NCBI GenBank assembly: GCA_965221145.1
Contig: OZ244877.1
Coordinates: 744,001 to 808,000 of the forward strand
Length of the DNA stretch: 64,000 nt
Reading direction: 5' to 3'
DNA from: Bin5 sp965221145
GTDB lineage: Bacteria; Chloroflexota; Anaerolineae; Caldilineales; Caldilineaceae
Part shown: positions 60,308-64,000 of the stretch, piece by piece
How the letters are laid out: each line of letters begins with the position of its first letter
How positions within the stretch are numbered: position 1 is the stretch's first letter
The notes under the pieces: model-generated
The model's database searches: none
Told to the model about the DNA's origin: nothing
The model's input: only the letters and a program-made list of their open reading frames with translations
Program-made: the position numbers and the translations under genes

Positions 60308-61603
60308 GGGCAGATACCAGCCGACGGTCTGTTGGCTGCGGCTGAACCAGGTCTGGGCCACACGCTGAACGTCGTCAGCGGTCACCGCCTCCAGGTTGAG
60401 CAGCCAGGCGCCAAACCAGTCGCTATCGGCGATCATTTCGCTGAAGCCCAGCCAGTAGGCTTGATTTGTTACACTCTCGCTGCTGTAGGCAAACTGCGCT
60501 TTCGTCTGTTTGATCGCCTTTTCCAACTCCGCGGACGCGACAGGCTCCCCCTGCATCCGTTCGATCTCCGCCCAGATTGCATCTTCCAACTCCTGGTGGG
60601 AGATCCCCTGGGCGAGAGTGGCATGGAAGCCGAAGAGAAAGGGATCGATCGTCGGTATGTAGGCCGAGGAGACGCCCACCGCCAACTCTTTGTCCACGAG
60701 CGCCCGATAGAGTCGATTGCTGCGGTTGGAGGAGCTGCCGCCGAATAGCCCCATCCCCTTGGCGCCGCCGAGAATGCTATCCAGCACCGTCAGCGGGAAG
60801 AAGTCCGCGTGTTGCGCGGCCGGCGCGTGGAATGCCAGACCGAAGTAGGAGGTCTGATCAGCGCCCCGCAGGATGATGCGCCGCTCGGCCCGCTGCTCCG
60901 GCTCCTGCAAACGCATCTCCGGTACAGTCGGCCCGGCTGCGAGGCTGCCGAAAAAGTCATCGATGCGCGTCGCCATCTGCTCGCTGTCAAAATCGCCCAC
61001 GGCCACGGCCACGGCGTTGTTGGGCGTGTAAAAGGTGCGGTAATGCTCGTAGAGATCGTCGCGGCCCATCGTCAGCAGATCTTGCTTCCAGCCGATGACC
61101 GGATGGCGGTAGGGATGTGTCTGAAAGGCCGCCGCCTGCATCTCCGTATTCAGAAGCCAGCGATAGCTGTTCTCGCTGCCTTCCCGCTCGCTGATGATGA
61201 CCGTGCGTTCTGAATCGGTCTCGTCCGCGTCGAAGATCGCATTGGCCATGCGGTCGCTTTCCACGTCCAAGGCCAACTCGATGCGCTCGGCCGGGAACGT
61301 CTCGAAATAGGTCGTCCAATCCTGCCAGGTCATGCCGTTGAAGGAGCCGCCGGCACGCGCCACAGCCTTGTCAAAAGCGCCCTGCGGATACCTGTCCGTG
61401 CCCTTGAACAGCATATGCTCCACCCAATGGCTGATGCCGGTGGCGCCGGTCATTTCGTTGCGGCTGCCGACCCGATAGAAGATCCAGAAACTGGCTACCG
61501 GCGCCAGGTGGCTCTCTTTGAGAAGGAGGTGCAGGCCGTTGTCGAGGCGTGTTTTGCGCACGCTGGCGCCGTTTCGCGCGCGTGCTGTGCTGTCTGCTCC
61601 CAT
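60302..61603 (-). CDS. M16-family zinc metallopeptidase
   Basis: ATG 61603 follows CAGGAG. The 433-residue protein has the inverted zinc motif HWVEH (H59, E62, H63) and the downstream acid in SERTVIISEREGSENSYRW, the standard M16B half-barrel. It ends VAQTWFSRSQQTVGWYLPE. M16B enzymes usually occur as an active and an inactive partner; no second subunit lies here, so it may form a homodimer like some bacterial forms. A cytoplasmic, peptide-clearing role is likely; no signal peptide. Confidence 0.9.
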   Translation of the reverse strand: MGADSTARARNGASVRKTRLDNGLHLLLKESHLAPVASFWIFYRVGSRNEMTGATGISHWVEHMLFKGTDRYPQGAFDKAVARAGGSFNGMTWQDWTTYFETFPAERIELALDVESDRMANAIFDADETDSERTVIISEREGSENSYRWLLNTEMQAAAFQTHPYRHPVIGWKQDLLTMGRDDLYEHYRTFYTPNNAVAVAVGDFDSEQMATRIDDFFGSLAAGPTVPEMRLQEPEQRAERRIILRGADQTSYFGLAFHAPAAQHADFFPLTVLDSILGGAKGMGLFGGSSSNRSNRLYRALVDKELAVGVSSAYIPTIDPFLFGFHATLAQGISHQELEDAIWAEIERMQGEPVASAELEKAIKQTKAQFAYSSESVTNQAYWLGFSEMIADSDWFGAWLLNLEAVTADDVQRVAQTWFSRSQQTVGWYLPE

Positions 61604-61660
61604 CAGTTTTGGCTCCTGTAACTGTCTGAAATGTGGCGATGGCGATAGGAATACCGGCTT

Positions 61661-62683
61661 TCATTCTACCACGACCGTCTCGCTCTGCGCCGCTTGGTTC
61701 GCCCGCTGCTGCGCCTTGGTGAAGTCGCTCCAGCGCAACTGCTCGCGCCAGAAATAGTATGCGCCGAGCAGCGTCACCGGCGCCCACAAGGCTGCGTGAA
61801 GGGTGAGCGTGTAGCTGGCGGCCAACTGGGCATCGATCCCGTAGGCGACGAGTGTTTCGATGGCGGGCGTATCGAAGGTGCCAATGTAGCCGGGCGCAGA
61901 CGGCAGCGTTGTCGCCAGATTGACGATGCCGTTGATCAGCATCAGCGCCAGAAAGCTGACGCTGAAGGCGAAGGCGTGCATGACAAACCAGTATTTGACC
62001 GTCTCCATCAGCCACACAACGATGCTTGTGGCGAAGATCATGAGCAGGTCGCGGCCGCTGCGCAGGCTGCCCAGCCCTTCCATAAATCGCTCATAGAACT
62101 CGTCGGTCCGGGCGCGGATCCGGGCCGGCAGAAGATGCGCGGTCAGCCAGCCATAGAGGATGGCGAACCGCCGGGGTCGGACTGTGATCCAGATGAAAGC
62201 GGCGGTTACGATCAGCAGCAGGACGGTGACGAAGACGACAAACTGCTGAAAGGCTGCCGGAATCGGCGCAAACGGCAAGGCCAGGAAGACGAACAGCAGC
62301 ATCACCAGGCCATCGAAGACACGCTCGATGATCACTGTGGCCAGGCTGGAGCTGATCGGGATCTCCTCCCGCTGCCACAGGACGTATGCGCGTATCACCT
62401 CTCCGGCGCGAAAAGGGTATACGTTGTTGCCGAAATAGCCGATGCAGACGACCGGGAAGAGCTTGGCGAGAGGGACCGGCTTCAGGTGGCGCAGCATAAA
62501 GTGCCAGCGCCAGGTACGCGCCCACAGCCCAACCATATAGACGGCCACGCCGGGAATGATCCACAAGTAGTTGGCCTGCCTCATCGTCCGCCACACGTCC
62601 GGCAGGTGAAGGCCAGGCACGATCAGATAGAGAAAAAAGAGGCTGATCAAAATGCCGATCAGCAGTTGCGCCGTGCGTTTCAT
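61661..62683 (-). CDS. Lysylphosphatidylglycerol synthase TM-region (UPF0104) flippase-like protein
   Basis: The 340-residue protein is all membrane helices (about eight), with the UPF0104 blocks WRWHFMLRHLKPVPLAKLFP, CIGYFGNNVYPFRAGEVIRA, ATVIIERVFDGLVMLLFVFL and NLATTLPSAPGYIGTFDTPA. It is the membrane half of MprF without the synthase. Such proteins are thought to move lipids or lipid-linked sugars; the cargo is unknown. ATG 62683 has AGAGGA upstream. Confidence 0.88.
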   Translation of the reverse strand: MKRTAQLLIGILISLFFLYLIVPGLHLPDVWRTMRQANYLWIIPGVAVYMVGLWARTWRWHFMLRHLKPVPLAKLFPVVCIGYFGNNVYPFRAGEVIRAYVLWQREEIPISSSLATVIIERVFDGLVMLLFVFLALPFAPIPAAFQQFVVFVTVLLLIVTAAFIWITVRPRRFAILYGWLTAHLLPARIRARTDEFYERFMEGLGSLRSGRDLLMIFATSIVVWLMETVKYWFVMHAFAFSVSFLALMLINGIVNLATTLPSAPGYIGTFDTPAIETLVAYGIDAQLAASYTLTLHAALWAPVTLLGAYYFWREQLRWSDFTKAQQRANQAAQSETVVVE

Positions 62684-62972
62684 CCATTCCTCTTTTTGCC
62701 CTCCCGCCGACTCAACAATCGGAAAAAAGTGGAGAGGACGGCAAACAGGTTCCGCTCATCCCCTTATTATTCCATAGGTTGCAGAGCCGCTGAAATCTGT
62801 AGCCATCCTGCGCAATCCTGCAACGAAGCCGGGCTTGCTCCGCTGCGAATGATGCGAGCAGTCGATGCTGGGTGGCGCGCGGCCTCACTGTCGTCAGTGC
62901 GTCGCCAAAAGAAATGCCAGGCCACTTGGCCTGGCACACAAAGGTAGACTATCTGGACTTTCGTCGCCTGGA

Positions 62973-63224
62973 CTATCCCGGAATGGGGAGCATCGCAGGC
63001 TGTACCGCCTCACCGAGAATCTCTTCCATCGCCATTACGTGGGCACAGATGCTTCTGCGTTGAAACTCTTCGCAATCACAATCCCAGGATCCCTGATCAT
63101 ACGAGACACGATGATCAGAGTTCTCGCCGTGAATTTTCACCTGAAGGTTGTTGACCCACAGGCGTTCGTCACGTTCGGCTGCGTACTGGCGGGCTTTGAT
63201 GATACGGCTGGCAATCGCGTCCAT
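62973..63224 (-). CDS. SWIM zinc-finger protein
   Basis: The 83-residue protein is almost only a SWIM domain: YDQGSWDCDCEEFQRRSICA with HVMAMEEIL, giving C-x-C...C-x-H. SWIM modules bind nucleic acids or proteins and are found in SWI2/SNF2 ATPases, but this is a free-standing one. AAAGGAAAG before ATG 63224 is a fair ribosome site. Function unknown. No partner is visible within 250 bp. Confidence 0.8.
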   Translation of the reverse strand: MDAIASRIIKARQYAAERDERLWVNNLQVKIHGENSDHRVSYDQGSWDCDCEEFQRRSICAHVMAMEEILGEAVQPAMLPIPG

Positions 63225-63743
63225 TCTGCTTTCCTTTCTCTGAGATGGTAAGCACCGATGAATCGAGACGGTACAGAGACAGGTTCCCGGCTGATGCGCG
63301 TGCGCAAAAACAACAACACCCAGGCACAGCAGGCGCCTAGGTGTTTACAGACATTGCAACTCGATATGGGTTCCGGCTACAACTCTTTACACTTACGGTG
63401 TTCACGCTCAACCTTGAGAGTCAACTGTTGTCTGACCGATACGACAGAATATCCACTGTACGGACGGATCTGATTGTAACTGCTGGAAATCTTCAGAGCC
63501 GTTCGCTAAATGGGGGACGGCTATGCTCAGTATAGTCCCTTGGGCCTCCTCTGTCAACCGCCTTGTATAGGATCGCGACCTTGGGGCTGTTCCGCTTTCG
63601 GTCGAATTCCTGCGCATTTACTCTGGAGATCGGCGATCTGTCGGCCTGGATGCCCCTTGAAATGGCTCGATAATCGATTTGGACAATATCCCTACGATTC
63701 GTCTACGGTCTCCAGAAAAGGCGTAGCTCAGTTCCGGTACCCT
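63225..63743. other. Intergenic region
   Basis: About 520 bp without a gene I can support. A hairpin that could terminate reverse transcription lies at 63306-63345. Confidence 0.5.
63306..63345 (-). terminator. Possible terminator for a reverse transcript
   Basis: AACACCCAGGC (63315-63325) pairs with GCCTAGGTGTT (63335-63345) with one mismatch and a 9-nt loop. On the minus strand it is followed by UUGUUGUUUUU. It lies about 400 bp past the SHOCT-like gene's stop. Confidence 0.5.
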
Positions 63744-64000
63744 CTATTCCACGTAGATTTCAACCAACTCATCGTCATCGTGGACCTCCAGAATCTTGCC
63801 GTGCAGGCCGGAGCGCAACGCGTTGCGAATCGACTCGACATCCAGTTCAGCCACATCCGGCACGAAGCGCGCGCCCACTGCCAGCCCCATGTTGACCAGC
63901 CCCAGCGGGATCGTCATGTTGACGCGAGTCTTGCCGCTTTTCGTATCGGAGACTCGCAGGCGGAGCCAGCGCCCCTCTTCGCCCGAACGGCTGTCAACCT
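63744..64000 (-). CDS. SHOCT-like domain protein, C-terminal part (partial, runs off right edge)
   Basis: The reverse frame enters at 64000 and stops with TAG at 63744, 84 or more codons. It reads EEGRWLRLRVSDTKSGKTRV, NMTIPLGLVNMGLAVGARFV, PDVAELDVESIRNALRSGLH, GKILEVHDDDELVEIYVE. This matches the C-terminal repeat of YvlB/LiaX-type SHOCT-like proteins, in which WLRxRVxDxxTGKxKVNVxxPLGLV is the signature. These respond to envelope stress in Firmicutes; in Chloroflexota the role is not established. The N-terminus lies beyond the window. Confidence 0.8.
   Translation of the reverse strand, partial: VDSRSGEEGRWLRLRVSDTKSGKTRVNMTIPLGLVNMGLAVGARFVPDVAELDVESIRNALRSGLHGKILEVHDDDELVEIYVE

Noticed and set aside
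1..64000. CRISPR arrays, rRNA and tRNA genes
   Set aside because: No regularly spaced 25-40-bp repeats with unique spacers, no rRNA-like conserved blocks and no TPsiC-arm/anticodon pattern were found by eye. A tRNAscan or Infernal run could still reveal a missed tRNA.

Overview
The window is about 62% GC apart from a few AT-richer islands. It is densely packed with genes on both strands in short directons. The gene complement points to a free-living Chloroflexota bacterium, probably of the Caldilineae/Anaerolineae side. The evidence is DUF951, a ClpS gene overlapping a stand-alone molybdopterin-binding domain, an S51-like protein with a cysteinyl-tRNA synthetase tail, archaeal-type ApgM, a solitary UgpC/MsiK-type sugar ATPase and fused membrane/spermidine-synthase proteins. 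There is no rRNA marker, so this is inference. Many genes have AGGAG-type ribosome sites, many neighbours overlap by 1-8 nt, and GTG/TTG starts are common.

Layout. 1-758 is the N-terminus of a type ISP restriction-modification enzyme that runs off the left edge. 786-6001 holds an S51/CysRS-tail protein, a membrane spermidine-synthase homologue, a PIG-L deacetylase and a bactofilin-like membrane protein. 6454-7411 is an AT-rich two-gene island of unknown function. 7849-9297 holds DUF951, a Nif3-like protein and a SelW-like gene whose CxxC motif reads CVQ-UGA, with a SECIS-like hairpin: a candidate selenoprotein. 9590-10162 is a non-coding repeat with a second copy at 38757-39368. 10252-18275 runs forward: Tat-lipoprotein glycosidase, small membrane protein, HNH protein, NPCBM-like protein, YhhN-like protein, acetyl-CoA-synthetase-like enzyme and ABC-F ATPase. 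18353-29158 runs in reverse: a giant metacaspase/alpha-beta-hydrolase fusion, a VWA lipoprotein, RmuC, a sirtuin, ApgM, an ABC-ATPase remnant and UgpC. 29623-35085 runs forward: ClpS, molybdopterin-domain protein and the hydantoinase/oxoprolinase pair HyuA/HyuB.

35093-37238 is a compact type II restriction-modification locus: a putative endonuclease broken by a perfect 28-bp tandem duplication, an XRE control-type regulator and a D12-class adenine methyltransferase, with palindromes in the divergent promoter region. 37195-38592 is an MFS exporter. 39616-42759 is a catabolic operon of two RraA-like paralogues, an amidohydrolase and a Rieske protein. 42859-44595 holds HicAB and a NucS/DUF91-like nuclease. 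44628-47786 holds an XRE+DUF pair apparently inserted between an MFS gene and a zinc-ribbon gene, flanked by an imperfect duplication of about 125 bp. 47888-51880 holds DUF2442, TldD/TldE (PmbA) and an aldo/keto reductase.

52340-53219 is a small cassette between 113-bp direct repeats: a 27-bp palindromic promoter, a coiled-coil/TM protein, a terminator and a possible small membrane protein. 53686-57325 is an ABC-2 exporter operon with a GbsR/MarR-type regulator. 57830-62683 runs in reverse: UPF0104, an M16 peptidase, RecF and an AlaX-like editing protein. 62973-64000 holds a SWIM protein and the C-terminus of a SHOCT-like protein.

The accessory character is concentrated in two restriction systems, one toxin-antitoxin pair, the caspase-like fusion and three kinds of dispersed repeat: a ~600-bp element, a short CTGGGATGCACCC-type intergenic motif and 7-nt-phased tracts that also invade coding sequence. 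The strongest candidates for something new are the UGA-containing SelW gene, the 1198-residue caspase-hydrolase protein, the repeat-flanked cassette and the 28-bp switch-like duplication in the restriction gene. No rRNA, tRNA, CRISPR array or intact transposase was seen.
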